Shown here: positions 33,438 to 42,358 of the stretch, in pieces
How positions within the stretch are numbered: the first letter of the stretch is position 1
How the letters are laid out: every line of letters starts with the position of its first letter
NCBI RefSeq assembly: GCF_030283205.1
Contig: NZ_JASNWF010000008.1
Location: 355,963 to 419,962, forward strand
From: Actinomadura opuntiae
GTDB lineage: Bacteria > Actinomycetota > Actinomycetes > Streptosporangiales > Streptosporangiaceae
DNA length: 64,000 nt
Direction of reading: 5' to 3'
Notes under the pieces: model-generated
Told to the model about the DNA's origin: nothing
What the model saw: only the letters and a program-made list of their open reading frames with translations
The model's database searches: none
Program-made: the position numbers and the translations under genes

Positions 33438-33902
33438 TCAGAGGGTGATCTTCGGTGTTCCGACGCTTGTCGAACTACCGGCGGGGACCATGTTGGCGGT
33501 GACGACGAGTCCCTTGGAGAAGGTCCGATTGATGTTCCACTGGCGGGCGCACTCACCGTAGGTGCACGTGTGGACTTCGTTCCTCAAGAGCGTGTTCCCG
33601 ACCCAGAGGTGGAAGGTGTAGGTGGCGCCGGCGTGCCCTATGCCGCCGACAAGCTCAAGAGTGACCTTCCCCAGCGTCGCCTGGGTGCTGGAGACGGAAG
33701 TTTCTCCGATCACGAGTTCGACATTCTTGTTCACTTTGGATCTCGTGCTCTCGGCGGCCATCGTGCCCGTCGTGTTTCGTGCGCTCGTCGCGGTGCTCGG
33801 TCGAGTTGCACCGAGAGCGGAACCGCTTACCAGCGTCGTCGCGAGGACCGCCACGATCGAGGAGGACAGGGAAACGAGGGAACGGTACTGTCGCTTTCGC
33901 AT
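33438..33902 (-). CDS. Secreted protein, unknown function
   Basis: This 154-aa protein begins MRKRQYRSLVSLSSSIVAVL with a signal peptide cleaved near SALGA. The mature part is Ser/Thr-rich at first (RPSTATSARNTTGTMAAEST), then predicted beta-rich with two Cys (HTCTYGECARQW). The fold is not recognised. It lies 92 bp upstream of, and in the same orientation as, the other small secreted protein, so a two-gene unit of exported proteins is possible. Confidence 0.68.
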   Translation of the reverse strand: MRKRQYRSLVSLSSSIVAVLATTLVSGSALGATRPSTATSARNTTGTMAAESTRSKVNKNVELVIGETSVSSTQATLGKVTLELVGGIGHAGATYTFHLWVGNTLLRNEVHTCTYGECARQWNINRTFSKGLVVTANMVPAGSSTSVGTPKITL

Positions 33903-34633
33903 TTCGGATCCTTTCAGAGGATGCCAACCCGTCCATCACCACTGCAGTGGACGGCCAAGACGATTTGCGCTTCCCTTGCAGCGCCGCAGGACCGCAGGGC
34001 CGGGGTGACTTTCGAAATTCACTCCGGGAACCCTGCCGGTGCTTAGGAACGTGATCGGCCGCAGCGCGTCCAGGCCGCGGCGGACTCAGTGGCCGGTCCG
34101 GCCGCGGTGGCGAAGATGAGCTTCACTCTCCACTCCACCTTGCGCACGGCCTTCTTCCGCCTCCTTCACCTCCAGGGACCGGCAGGACTCGGCCAGCTTA
34201 TACTTGTCCAATAATATATGCAACACATATTTTACGAGGCACGTCTAAGGACGGACGGATGGCAGGTGGGCGACCAGGGAAGCCGGAGTTCACGGGTGGC
34301 GGCGCCTCACTCCCCCGAGCGTCCGGATCCCGGAGTGGAGGCGGTTGAGCAGCTGCTTGTGGTTGCCGAGGTTGCGGCCCTGGCTCCGTCAGAAGGCTGC
34401 GAACAACGCTTCGCGCGCCAGGCGTTCAGGGTTGCCTCCAGCCGCGAGCACCGGCAGGGCCGTGGACGAACCGCGCAGCACCGTGGCCGCCCTTACCCGC
34501 GGCAGCCTTCCCCGCCACTCCCCCGAACGAGCGTGATCGCCGACCTGCGGGAGCCGGTGCGGTATGCGCTGCCGCCTGCGACGAACGCGGCGGCGAGTCC
34601 CTATTCTCTACACCGAACCCCGCTCTTCAGCGA
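33903..34633. other. Gene-poor stretch with a decayed transposase fragment
   Basis: No intact gene is supported. An AT-rich patch around 34198-34235 (ataatatatgcaacacatatttta) looks unlike the neighbouring DNA and could be promoter or foreign sequence. A minus-strand transposase-like fragment lies at 34340-34540. Confidence 0.5.
34340..34540 (-). pseudogene. Possible IS110-type transposase fragment
   Basis: On the minus strand one frame reads TALPVLAAGGNPERLAREAL then FAAF and a stop. This is close to the DNPERLRSEAAFA motif in the C-terminal transposase_20 domain of IS110 proteins. The bases beyond the stop read NHKQLLNRLHSGIRTLGG. Nothing else of the element is visible, so this is a weak call. 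Confidence 0.3.
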
Positions 34634-34672
34634 ACCATATTATTTGGGTACAATATGGTACGAACTTCGTAC
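34634..34672. promoter_or_regulatory. Overlapping palindromes upstream of the MarR gene
   Basis: ACCATATT (34634-34641) pairs with AATATGGT (34652-34659) over 8 bp with a 10-base spacer. Overlapping its end is the perfect palindrome GTACGAACTTCGTAC (34658-34672). Both lie just before the MarR start at 34694 and are likely autoregulatory sites and/or the promoter. Confidence 0.6.
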
Positions 34673-34693
34673 ATGGCTTGGAAAGGTCAGCGC

Positions 34694-35188
34694 ATGACAC
34701 CCGAGGATGCCGATGTCGCGCAGCGCCGGCGCCAGCGACGGCTGAGCCATGTGATCGCGGAGTCGCTGCGCGAACTGAGCGTTCAACTCTCCTTGCTCAA
34801 CCATCAGGTCGGCGCACAGGTCGAACTCAAGGACGTCGACTTCTACTGCCTCGACCTCATCAACCGGCACGGCCCGCTCAGCCCCACCGCCCTCGCCCGG
34901 CGTGCCGGCCTGCACCCTGCCACGATGACCGGCATCCTCGATCGGCTCCAACGCGGCGGCTGGGCCACCCGCGACCGCGACCCGGACGCGTCCGACCGCC
35001 GCGCCGTCACCGTCCGGGCCCTGCGCGACCGCAACTCCGAACTCTTCAAGCTCTATTCGGGAATGAACGCCTCGATGGAGGAGATCTGCGCCGATTACAC
35101 CGACGCCGAACTCGAACTGGTCATCGGCTTCCTGCGCCGTACCACCGAGGCCGGGCAGAATGCGACCGACCGACTGGTCGGCGGCTGA
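34694..35188 (+). CDS. MarR-family regulator
   Basis: This 164-aa MarR protein shows the dimer helices (RLSHVIAESLRELSVQLSLL), FYCLDLINRHGPLSPTALAR, the recognition helix AGLHPATMTGILDRLQRGGW and the wing RDRDPDASDRRAVTVRA. The start is ATG 34694 with AAAGG seven bases upstream; an earlier in-frame start at 34655 would overlap the palindromes. It is convergent with an NmrA-like reductase gene 19 bp away, whose own promoter has an AT-rich stretch, and it may regulate that gene. Confidence 0.9.
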   Translation: MTPEDADVAQRRRQRRLSHVIAESLRELSVQLSLLNHQVGAQVELKDVDFYCLDLINRHGPLSPTALARRAGLHPATMTGILDRLQRGGWATRDRDPDASDRRAVTVRALRDRNSELFKLYSGMNASMEEICADYTDAELELVIGFLRRTTEAGQNATDRLVGG

Positions 35189-35207
35189 GCAGCGGCCATA
35201 GACGCCG

Positions 35208-36062
35208 TCAGCTCTGGAAGGCCGCGGCGTGGTCGGCGACCCACTCGGCGTAGGTGCGCGCGGGACGGCCGAGGATCCTTCGCACCTCATCTGTGACGGC
35301 TTCGGCCGGCCCGGCGCCGCGGGCGTACCGAGCCACCAGGGCGTCCACGAACGGCTGCGGAAGGCCGCGTTGGATCATGCCTTGCTTGAACGCCTCCGCA
35401 GGGACCTCCTGAAAGCGGAGCGGCCTGCCGATCACGTTGCCGATGATGTCCACCAGCTCCTGGTGGGACAGGGACTGCGGGCCGGTAAGCCGCAGCTTCT
35501 CGCCCGTCAGTTCGGCGCTGAGCAGCGCCCGGGCAGCGACCTCCGCCAGGTCCTTCTCGTGGATCAGGGGTTCGGCGAAGGACGCATACGGACCGCGGAC
35601 GACGTCACCGGCACGGACCTGAGGGGCCCACGTGTTGAGGGTGTTGGCCGCGAAGGAAGCGGCCCGCAGACTCACCCACTCCACCCCGCTTGCGACGGCG
35701 GCGTCCTCGGCTTCCTTGTTCCTGTCTCCCTGGAAGCGAGACGGCTGCTCGGCCGGGTCATCGTCGACGTTGATGGCCGAGAGCGCCACGACTCGTCCGA
35801 CACCCCGCTCTTTGGCGAGTGCCAGCAAGCCACCGGCGGCCTCCCCGACGGCGCGCGGGTGGAGGAACACCGAGCTGACGCCCTCCAGGAACGCGGCGAT
35901 CGTGTCGGGCTGCGACGGATCTCCCGCTACGACCTCGACACCGGCGGGGAGGTCGGCAAGCTGCGGATCACGGGTGACGGCACGAACCTTGGCGCCTTCG
36001 CCGACCAGCAGGTCGACCAGCGGGCGTCCGATGGTGCCGGTCGCTCCGGTTATCAGGATCAC
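35208..36062 (-). CDS. NAD(P)H-binding NmrA-like/SDR atypical reductase
   Basis: This 284-aa protein opens with MILITGATGTIGRPLVDLLV, the GxxGxxG dinucleotide motif, followed by VRAVTRDPQ. No YxxxK catalytic pair is evident, which fits the atypical SDR group (NmrA/NAD(P)H-binding PF13460, azoreductase- or QorB-like). The start is GTG 36062, preceded by AGAGGGG. It may be an NADPH sensor or quinone reductase; the exact role is not readable. It is convergent with the MarR gene. Confidence 0.88.
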   Translation of the reverse strand: MILITGATGTIGRPLVDLLVGEGAKVRAVTRDPQLADLPAGVEVVAGDPSQPDTIAAFLEGVSSVFLHPRAVGEAAGGLLALAKERGVGRVVALSAINVDDDPAEQPSRFQGDRNKEAEDAAVASGVEWVSLRAASFAANTLNTWAPQVRAGDVVRGPYASFAEPLIHEKDLAEVAARALLSAELTGEKLRLTGPQSLSHQELVDIIGNVIGRPLRFQEVPAEAFKQGMIQRGLPQPFVDALVARYARGAGPAEAVTDEVRRILGRPARTYAEWVADHAAAFQS

Positions 36063-36245
36063 GGTGCCCCTCTTCGTCGTTCATACGCGCTAAATAAACT
36101 ATGACTCTCATATTATACTGAACTCGGATGACATGCATCGCCGGGGAGGAACGCCGAGCGGACTGCCGTCTGGAGCCGCGGCCACGGCGGCGCGGGGCGG
36201 AATCGCACTGGTCGGCGGTCAGCTGCTCAGCCGGTTCCTTGACGC

Positions 36246-37331
36246 TCAGCGCAGTACGGCTGACAGCAGGTCGGTGCCCAACGCCGTCACGTCGGGCAGA
36301 TTGAGCGTGTAGCGGACGTAACGACCGTGTCGACGCGCCGTGAGCAGGCCCGCGCGGCGCAGGACGGCGAGGTGGCGGGACACCTCCGGCGGTGAGAGTT
36401 CCCAGAAGTGGGCCAGCTCGCCGGTGGTGTGCGGGCCACGGGCCAGAGTGCGCAGCAGCCGCAGCCGTACCGGATGCGCGAGCGCCTCCAACCGGAGGGT
36501 GACCGTCTCCAGAGAGACCGGCTCAGCCGGGCTCGGCTCGGCGACGGGGTACTGCACCACCGGATGCCACCCGGGCGCGTGGACCGCCACCAGGTGCGGG
36601 CGGCCGAAGACGCTGGGGATGAAGGTGACCCCGGCGTCGCGGGCGGCGGTCGCCTTGTCCTGCACCTTGTCCACGATGATGCAGTCGCCGTCCGGTGCCA
36701 GGGTGACCGCGCCGGAGACCGAGGCGAGCGCCGCGCCGACGCCCTGGCGCCTGAGCAGGTCGTTCTTCAGGCGCAGATCGGTGGCGAGCTGCGCCGCGAC
36801 GCCCGCCCAGGCGTCGTCGAAGAAGGCTGCGGCGCATTCTTCGAGGGTCTGGCGCACCCGCGCCCGCACCGCGGCCGGGTCCGCGAGCAGCCGTTCCGCA
36901 AAGGCCTCCTGCAGCGCGCCGCGGGCTTGGGCCACGTCCAGGGCTCGCTCGCGCGCGGTCGTGTCGGTGAGCGGCGATGTCCCGGGGAAATGGACCCGGT
37001 TGCTGCCGCAGGTGGTGACGAGCGCGGCGGTCACATATGTCTCGTCGTCGATACGGTCCACGTCGTCCAGCTCCTCGGCGAGGGTCGGACGGGGTCGCGC
37101 GGGGATCAGGAAGTCGGCCTGTGAGGAACGCCAGAGGAACTCCGCCTCCGTGAGCCGCTCGGCCAGCTCCGGCCGCAGCCCGGCCCAGACGTCCGCGGCC
37201 CAGCCAGCGAACTGCGGGTGGTGACCGGGTGCGGCCAGCACGTGCAGCATCGCGGTCAGCTCGGCCAGCGGGGAGGCGGCGAACCGCACTCGCCCGGACG
37301 GCAGGCCGCTGATGTCGATCCTCAGCGTCAT
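36246..37331 (-). CDS. DUF5937/ArsR-family regulator
   Basis: This 361-aa protein has an N-terminal DUF5937-like domain (MTLRIDISGLPSGRVRFAAS, SPLAELTAMLHVLAAPGHHP) and a C-terminal ArsR winged helix (RLEALAHPVRLRLLRTLARG, then SPPEVSRHLAVLRRAGLLTA). It shares this architecture with the gene at 22935-23912. It is divergent from an MFS transporter gene 102 bp away, so transporter control is the likely role. Confidence 0.9.
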   Translation of the reverse strand: MTLRIDISGLPSGRVRFAASPLAELTAMLHVLAAPGHHPQFAGWAADVWAGLRPELAERLTEAEFLWRSSQADFLIPARPRPTLAEELDDVDRIDDETYVTAALVTTCGSNRVHFPGTSPLTDTTARERALDVAQARGALQEAFAERLLADPAAVRARVRQTLEECAAAFFDDAWAGVAAQLATDLRLKNDLLRRQGVGAALASVSGAVTLAPDGDCIIVDKVQDKATAARDAGVTFIPSVFGRPHLVAVHAPGWHPVVQYPVAEPSPAEPVSLETVTLRLEALAHPVRLRLLRTLARGPHTTGELAHFWELSPPEVSRHLAVLRRAGLLTARRHGRYVRYTLNLPDVTALGTDLLSAVLR

Positions 37332-37433
37332 TCCCCCATCATCACCGCCCGGACGACCTGGCTACGGCGTCGATTGACGATGTGCGTCAACTGACGGGCC
37401 CTACCTCGGCGGTCGGACGCACCGTCTGACGCC

Positions 37434-38546
37434 ATGGCAACCATCACCAGAATCCAGCCGGGCGTCCTCGTCCGCGCCTCCGGAGGCCCCCGCTATGCCG
37501 TCGCCCTGGCCGTGGACGCGGTAGGCACCGGCTTGTTGAGGCCCTTTCTGCTGCTCTACGGCGTGGCGGTGCTGGGGCTGTCCGCGCCGGTCACCGGCAC
37601 CGCCATGACTGTTGGCATCGTCGCGGGTCTGGTGAGCATGCCCGCGGTGGGCCGATGGCTGGACCGCGGCGCACGCAGCACGGTCGTGGCGGCATCGATG
37701 CTGGTGCGGGTGCTGGGCGTGGCGCTGCTGCTGGCCGCACCGGCGGGGCACGTCTGGCCTTTCGCGGCGGCGGCGCTCTTCCTCGGCATCGGCAACCAGG
37801 CATGGCCTGCCGCCCACGCCGCCCTCGTGGCGACGGTCGCCCACGGCCGGGAACGCGACACCGCCCTCGCCGCGTCCCGTGCCCTGCGCAACGCCGCCCT
37901 GGCGTGGTCGGTCCACGTGCACGCACGTCCAGCGGAGACTTCCCCGGCCAAGGACCGGGACGACGAGCCCGCACCCCGGATGCTCGCGCTGCTTGCCGCC
38001 AACGTGGTCTACGTCTTCTGCCTCAACGTCCCCGAGATCGCGATTCCTCTGGTCCTGGTGACGCAGTTCCACGCGTCCCCGGTGTGGCCGGCAGCGGTCT
38101 TCATGGCCAACACGGTGCTGGTGGTCGGCCTGCAGGTGCCGGTCACCGTCCTGATGTCCCGCTTCTCCCGGCGGAGCGTGCTGGCCCTCTCCGGCGTGGT
38201 GCTCGCCGCGTCCTACCTGGGCTTCCTCGCGGCCACCTCACTGGGCCACGGCCGGGGTACTCCGGCCGTCGCCGCGGTGTCCGTGGTCTGCACGATCGGC
38301 GAGATCATCTACGCCGGCAGTGCCACCGCGCTCGTCACCGCACTCGCCCCGGCCCATGTCCTGGGACGAGCCCTCTCCCGCTTCCAACTCTCCACGGGCT
38401 TCGGCCTCGCCGTCTCCCCTGCGGTCATCACCGCTCTGGCCTCCCACGGCCCGACCGCCCTCTGGGGCAGCCTCGCCGCGGCGACACTCGTCTCCGCTTC
38501 CGCCGTTGCCACCGAGAGGGACGGGGACCCGGGACGCCGGACCTGA
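37434..38546 (+). CDS. MFS transporter with an internal deletion
   Basis: This 370-aa MFS protein has early spans (YAVALAVDAVGTGLLRPFLL, then GIVAGLVSMPAVGRWLDRGA with the conserved loop) and a second half of about six spans. After RALRNAALA the sequence jumps straight to WSVHVHARPAETSP. In relatives two spans (5 and 6, roughly 40-50 aa) lie between these points. The junction is in frame, so the gene is open, but the product is probably unable to fold as a normal 12-span transporter. It is divergent from the DUF5937/ArsR gene. Confidence 0.8.
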   Translation: MATITRIQPGVLVRASGGPRYAVALAVDAVGTGLLRPFLLLYGVAVLGLSAPVTGTAMTVGIVAGLVSMPAVGRWLDRGARSTVVAASMLVRVLGVALLLAAPAGHVWPFAAAALFLGIGNQAWPAAHAALVATVAHGRERDTALAASRALRNAALAWSVHVHARPAETSPAKDRDDEPAPRMLALLAANVVYVFCLNVPEIAIPLVLVTQFHASPVWPAAVFMANTVLVVGLQVPVTVLMSRFSRRSVLALSGVVLAASYLGFLAATSLGHGRGTPAVAAVSVVCTIGEIIYAGSATALVTALAPAHVLGRALSRFQLSTGFGLAVSPAVITALASHGPTALWGSLAAATLVSASAVATERDGDPGRRT

Positions 38547-38658
38547 AGATCGATATCAGTCTGGTTGTGAGACTTCCTCGGATTCGACGATCGTGGTTCC
38601 ATGGTCACCGAGCAAGCATTCGGGGGCCAACGCGGAGCGCCGAGCGAGGGAGTACCGA

Positions 38659-40710
38659 ATGGGCCTGCGCTTTCTCGAGAGGTCGTGGGTGCTCCTGGCG
38701 GCCGCGGCCGTGCTGGTCCTGGGCCTGGTGCAGGCGGCGCAGGCGCACATCGAGCGGCCGTCGTACTGGCCGTCTCCCGGGCCCGACTGCTCCGTCAGCC
38801 CGTGCGCGGGCGGGAAGGTGCCGACACCGCGGAGCCTGGCGTCGGCCGTCGAGACCGTCCCGCGGAGCACGACCCGCGTGGTGTGCCGGAAGGACTCGCT
38901 GACACGGCTGGACGCCTCGATCAAGCGGGCGCTGAAGTCGGGCTACAACGTCCGCCCGCACGACCACCGGACGCTCAGCGCCACCAAGGCGCGGGACCTG
39001 AAGCGGATCAACCGGGCGTTGTTCGACCGGTGCCGGTACAGCGAGATCCAGCCCGCGGTGACCGATTCGCGGAACAACGACCGGGTCGTGGTGCTGCCGG
39101 GCGTCTACACCGAGCCCACGGCGCGGAAGAAGCCGACCCACGACCCCGCGTGCGACCAGTACAAGCTCAGCACGGGCGCCTACTCCTACCTCGGCGAGTA
39201 CACCTGCCAGAACGACGCCAACCTGATCGCCGTGCTCGGCCGGACCCCCGGCGGCGGCAAGGACCCGGACCCGCCGCTCGTCGACCGGCACGGCATCCCC
39301 AACCGGGGCGCGTGCGTGCGCTGCAACCTCCAGCTCGAAGGGTCGGGCGTGAGCGCCGACGACGTGGTCGTGGACGCCGGCGACCCGTCGTCCGGCAACG
39401 GCGGCCCGCGCAACTCGGCGAAGGACGTGGGCATCCGCGCCGACCGGGCCGACGGCTTCGTGCTGCGGAATCTGACCGTCCGGCACGCCAACGAGCACGA
39501 CATCTACGTGCTCGAGAGCAACGGGTACCTGCTGGACAGCTTCAAGACCTTCTACGCGGGCGAGTACGGCGTGCTCACCTTCGTCGAGGACCACGGCGTG
39601 ATCCAGAACTGCGAGGCGGCCGGCAACGGCGACTCCGGGCTGTATCCCGGGTCGGGCGCGAAGACCGCGGCCGGACGCGACGAGCGCGTCTACCCGACCG
39701 CGCGCTACAGCCAGGAGATCCGCTACTGCGACTCGCACCACAACACCAGCGGCTACTCGGGCACCGACGGCAGCGCCACCTGGGTGCACCACAACAACTT
39801 CTACGGCAACGCCCTCGGCTTCACCACCGACGTTTTCACCGCCGCCGGGCATCCCGGTTTCCCCCAGCAGGGCGACCTCGTCGAGCGCAACGACTTCTAC
39901 TCCAACAACTTCAACCCGTACCTGGCGGACAGCGACGTGGTGCCGACCGTGCCGGTCCCGGTGGGGAGCGGGATGTGGATCGCCGGTGGTGACGACAACG
40001 TCGTCCGGAACAACACTTTCCGCGGCAACCTGCGGCGCGGGGCCATGCTCTTCGCCGTCCCGGACGCGTTCGTCTGCGCCGACAAGCCCATGACGGGCTG
40101 CGACCCGCTGAAGCTGTCCACCTCGCACCGCAACCAGTTCTACGGCAACAAGATGACCGGCAACGGCGTGGACTTCTGGTGGGACGCCTTCCCCGGCAAT
40201 TCCGGGAACTGCTGGTATTCCAACGGCACCGTCACCAGCTCCCCCGGTAACCTGCCGGACTGCCTGAACGGCAAGGCGCCCTTCCTCAGCATCGGGTTCG
40301 GCAACCTGGGCAACGAACTCGAACTGCTCACCTGCATGTCCAATCTGAAGCCCGGCGGGCCGTGCCCCTGGTTCACGACCCCCAAGGCCACCGCCCCGCC
40401 CGCGTCCAGGACGGCGTCCGCCGGTGACCCCGACCACCCCGGGACGAGCGAACTCAACGACGCGATGCTCGCCGCGATGACCTGCCATTCCTGGCAGGAG
40501 ATGACGACCGACCAGCGCGACCACATGCTGGCCAAGATGGCGGTGTTCATGGGCGGCCAGATCGATCATCCAGGGGCTCGCGGCACGACGCTGAGCGGCC
40601 AGAAGGCGACCAGCATGCTCAACAACGCCTGCGGGCTGTCCTTCGCAGGGCCGTTCAAGCTCTACAAGCTCTACGCCCGGGCGGCGGCCTTCCCTCTGCA
40701 GTTCCCGTAA
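38659..40710 (+). CDS. Secreted right-handed beta-helix protein
   Basis: This 683-aa protein has a signal or anchor segment (residues 10-30: VLLAAAAVLVLGLVQAAQAH) and a long central region with parallel beta-helix (PbH1) repeats, e.g. GFVLRNLTVRHANEHDIYVL, GVLTFVEDHGVIQNCEAAGN and DNVVRNNTFRGNLRRGAMLF. Many Cys residues occur in the N-terminal 200 aa. Such folds act as polysaccharide lyases, hydrolases or surface proteins, but I cannot assign a catalytic site. The C-terminal 100 aa form a separate helical, Met-rich part. GGGAG before the ATG supports the start. Confidence 0.85.
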   Translation: MGLRFLERSWVLLAAAAVLVLGLVQAAQAHIERPSYWPSPGPDCSVSPCAGGKVPTPRSLASAVETVPRSTTRVVCRKDSLTRLDASIKRALKSGYNVRPHDHRTLSATKARDLKRINRALFDRCRYSEIQPAVTDSRNNDRVVVLPGVYTEPTARKKPTHDPACDQYKLSTGAYSYLGEYTCQNDANLIAVLGRTPGGGKDPDPPLVDRHGIPNRGACVRCNLQLEGSGVSADDVVVDAGDPSSGNGGPRNSAKDVGIRADRADGFVLRNLTVRHANEHDIYVLESNGYLLDSFKTFYAGEYGVLTFVEDHGVIQNCEAAGNGDSGLYPGSGAKTAAGRDERVYPTARYSQEIRYCDSHHNTSGYSGTDGSATWVHHNNFYGNALGFTTDVFTAAGHPGFPQQGDLVERNDFYSNNFNPYLADSDVVPTVPVPVGSGMWIAGGDDNVVRNNTFRGNLRRGAMLFAVPDAFVCADKPMTGCDPLKLSTSHRNQFYGNKMTGNGVDFWWDAFPGNSGNCWYSNGTVTSSPGNLPDCLNGKAPFLSIGFGNLGNELELLTCMSNLKPGGPCPWFTTPKATAPPASRTASAGDPDHPGTSELNDAMLAAMTCHSWQEMTTDQRDHMLAKMAVFMGGQIDHPGARGTTLSGQKATSMLNNACGLSFAGPFKLYKLYARAAAFPLQFP

Positions 40711-40834
40711 CGGCTCAAAGAACCGCGCCCCATCATCTGCGGCTGCTGACGCGTCCGTTGGCGCCACCTCAGGTTGCGCGCTCCCGAAGTTGGACTGTAC
40801 TGTAAAGTATAAGTTCGGCTGAGAGGGGACCGGC

Positions 40835-41656
40835 ATGGACACCAACCTCTGGAACCAGATGAGCGCCGGCGTGCTGCGGCAGCGGGCGGCGTCCGGGGCT
40901 CCGGTGCTGCTCCCGGTCGGAGCGACCGAGCAGCACGGCCCTCACCTGCCCACCGGGGTCGACGACTTCCTCGCCGCCGAGGCGTGCCGTCGGACCGCCG
41001 CGCTGATGGCCGAACGCGGCCGACCCGTCGTGGTGGCGCCGTCCGTGTGGTGCGGGCTGTCCGAGCACCACATGGGCTTCGGCGGTACCTTCACGCTGTC
41101 CCTCCCGACGTACCATGCGTTGCTTCGTGATCTGTGCGGTTCAGTGCGCCGCGCGGGCTTCCGGCGGCTGCTCATCGTGAACGGGCACGGCGGCAACGTC
41201 CTCGCGCTCGGCGCGATAGGTCACGAGCTGTCCCGCGAGCTCGACCTCGACATCGCGGTGACCAGCTACTTCACGGCCGCCGAGGGGCGTATCGCGGAGA
41301 TCCTCGAGTCGCGCGACACCTTGATGCACGCCTGTGAGGGCGAGACGTCGATGATGATGGCCGCGTACCCCGACCTCGTGGACCACGCCCGCATCGCGGA
41401 GGCCACCGGGCCGGACATCAGCCTCCAGTCGCGTCCCGACCACTTCGTGCAGCAGTCCCGGCCCTTCGACGCGGTGACGCCGACCGGCGTGGCCGGAGAC
41501 GCACGCCCGGCGACGTCCGCGAAAGGGAACGCCATGCTCGACGCCTGCGCCGCGGCGATGGCCGACTGGCTGATCCAGTGGGGGTCGCCGACCGATGACC
41601 ACGGCGGCACCACAACGACCCGGGAGACCAGCGTGCGAGCGGGGAGCGCCAGTTGA
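40835..41656 (+). CDS. Creatininase-family amidohydrolase
   Basis: This 273-aa protein matches the creatininase/MftE family: LLPVGATEQHGPHLPTGVDD (metal-binding Glu, His and Asp), GLSEHHMGFGGTFTLS, LLIVNGHGGN and HACEGETSMMMA (late metal Glu). Members hydrolyse cyclic amides such as creatinine or mature mycofactocin. No mftA/C genes are nearby, so a mycofactocin role is not indicated. It heads a three-gene unit with a TetR (4-bp overlap) and a metallo-beta-lactamase-fold protein. Confidence 0.92.
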   Translation: MDTNLWNQMSAGVLRQRAASGAPVLLPVGATEQHGPHLPTGVDDFLAAEACRRTAALMAERGRPVVVAPSVWCGLSEHHMGFGGTFTLSLPTYHALLRDLCGSVRRAGFRRLLIVNGHGGNVLALGAIGHELSRELDLDIAVTSYFTAAEGRIAEILESRDTLMHACEGETSMMMAAYPDLVDHARIAEATGPDISLQSRPDHFVQQSRPFDAVTPTGVAGDARPATSAKGNAMLDACAAAMADWLIQWGSPTDDHGGTTTTRETSVRAGSAS

Positions 41657-42315
41657 GCGCGGACCGGCGGAAGGATTCCGAACGCCGCAGGACGGCCTCC
41701 GACGAGAAGATCCTCGCAGCGGCGAAGGAACTCTTCCTGGCCGACCGCTACGACGGGGTCACCCTGGAACGGATCGCCGAGCGCGCCGGAGTCTCACGGC
41801 AGACCGTCTACAACCGCTTCAGTTCGAAGGAGACGGTCTTCCGGGAAACGGTCCGCTACCACTGGTCGGCGTTCGCCGACCCGGACCGGCAGCTCATCGA
41901 GTGCGACGCCGGCGCGAGCGCCGAGGAGGTCCTCCGTGGCTTCGCCCAATCGCTCCAGCGCTTCGCCACCCAGACCGACCAGATCCGTTTCGCCCGGCTC
42001 GTGGTGGCCGAGTCCGGGCGTCTGCCGTGGATCGCGGACGACTTCTACCGGGTGGGCAAGGGGCCGGTCGTCGCCGCGTTCGTCGACTGCCTCGACGGTC
42101 TGGTCCGCAACGGCCGTCTGCGATGCCCGGACACCTACCTCGCGGCGCGCCAGTTCATGGGCCTCGTCCAGGAATTCCTCGTCTGGCCGGGGGTCATGGC
42201 CTTCGAGGAGGAGATTGCCGTTCAGCCTTCCGCGGAGGTGGTGATCGAGGAAGCAGTAATCAGCTTCCTGGCCCGCTACGCCCCCGAGCCCCACGGCCCG
42301 GCGCGACCCGCCTGA
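41653..42315 (+). CDS. TetR/AcrR-family regulator
   Basis: This 220-aa protein has a standard N-terminal HTH (DEKILAAAKELFLADRYDGV, then LERIAERAGVSRQTVYNRFS) and a C-terminal AefR-like domain. The start is a TTG that overlaps the creatininase stop (TTGA), indicating translational coupling, so it is an operon-borne regulator that probably controls the unit from its promoter upstream of 40835. Confidence 0.9.
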   Translation: MSADRRKDSERRRTASDEKILAAAKELFLADRYDGVTLERIAERAGVSRQTVYNRFSSKETVFRETVRYHWSAFADPDRQLIECDAGASAEEVLRGFAQSLQRFATQTDQIRFARLVVAESGRLPWIADDFYRVGKGPVVAAFVDCLDGLVRNGRLRCPDTYLAARQFMGLVQEFLVWPGVMAFEEEIAVQPSAEVVIEEAVISFLARYAPEPHGPARPA

Positions 42316-42358
42316 ATCTGCAACCGATCCGCCTCGGCTTCTCTCCGGAGTGTCCGTC

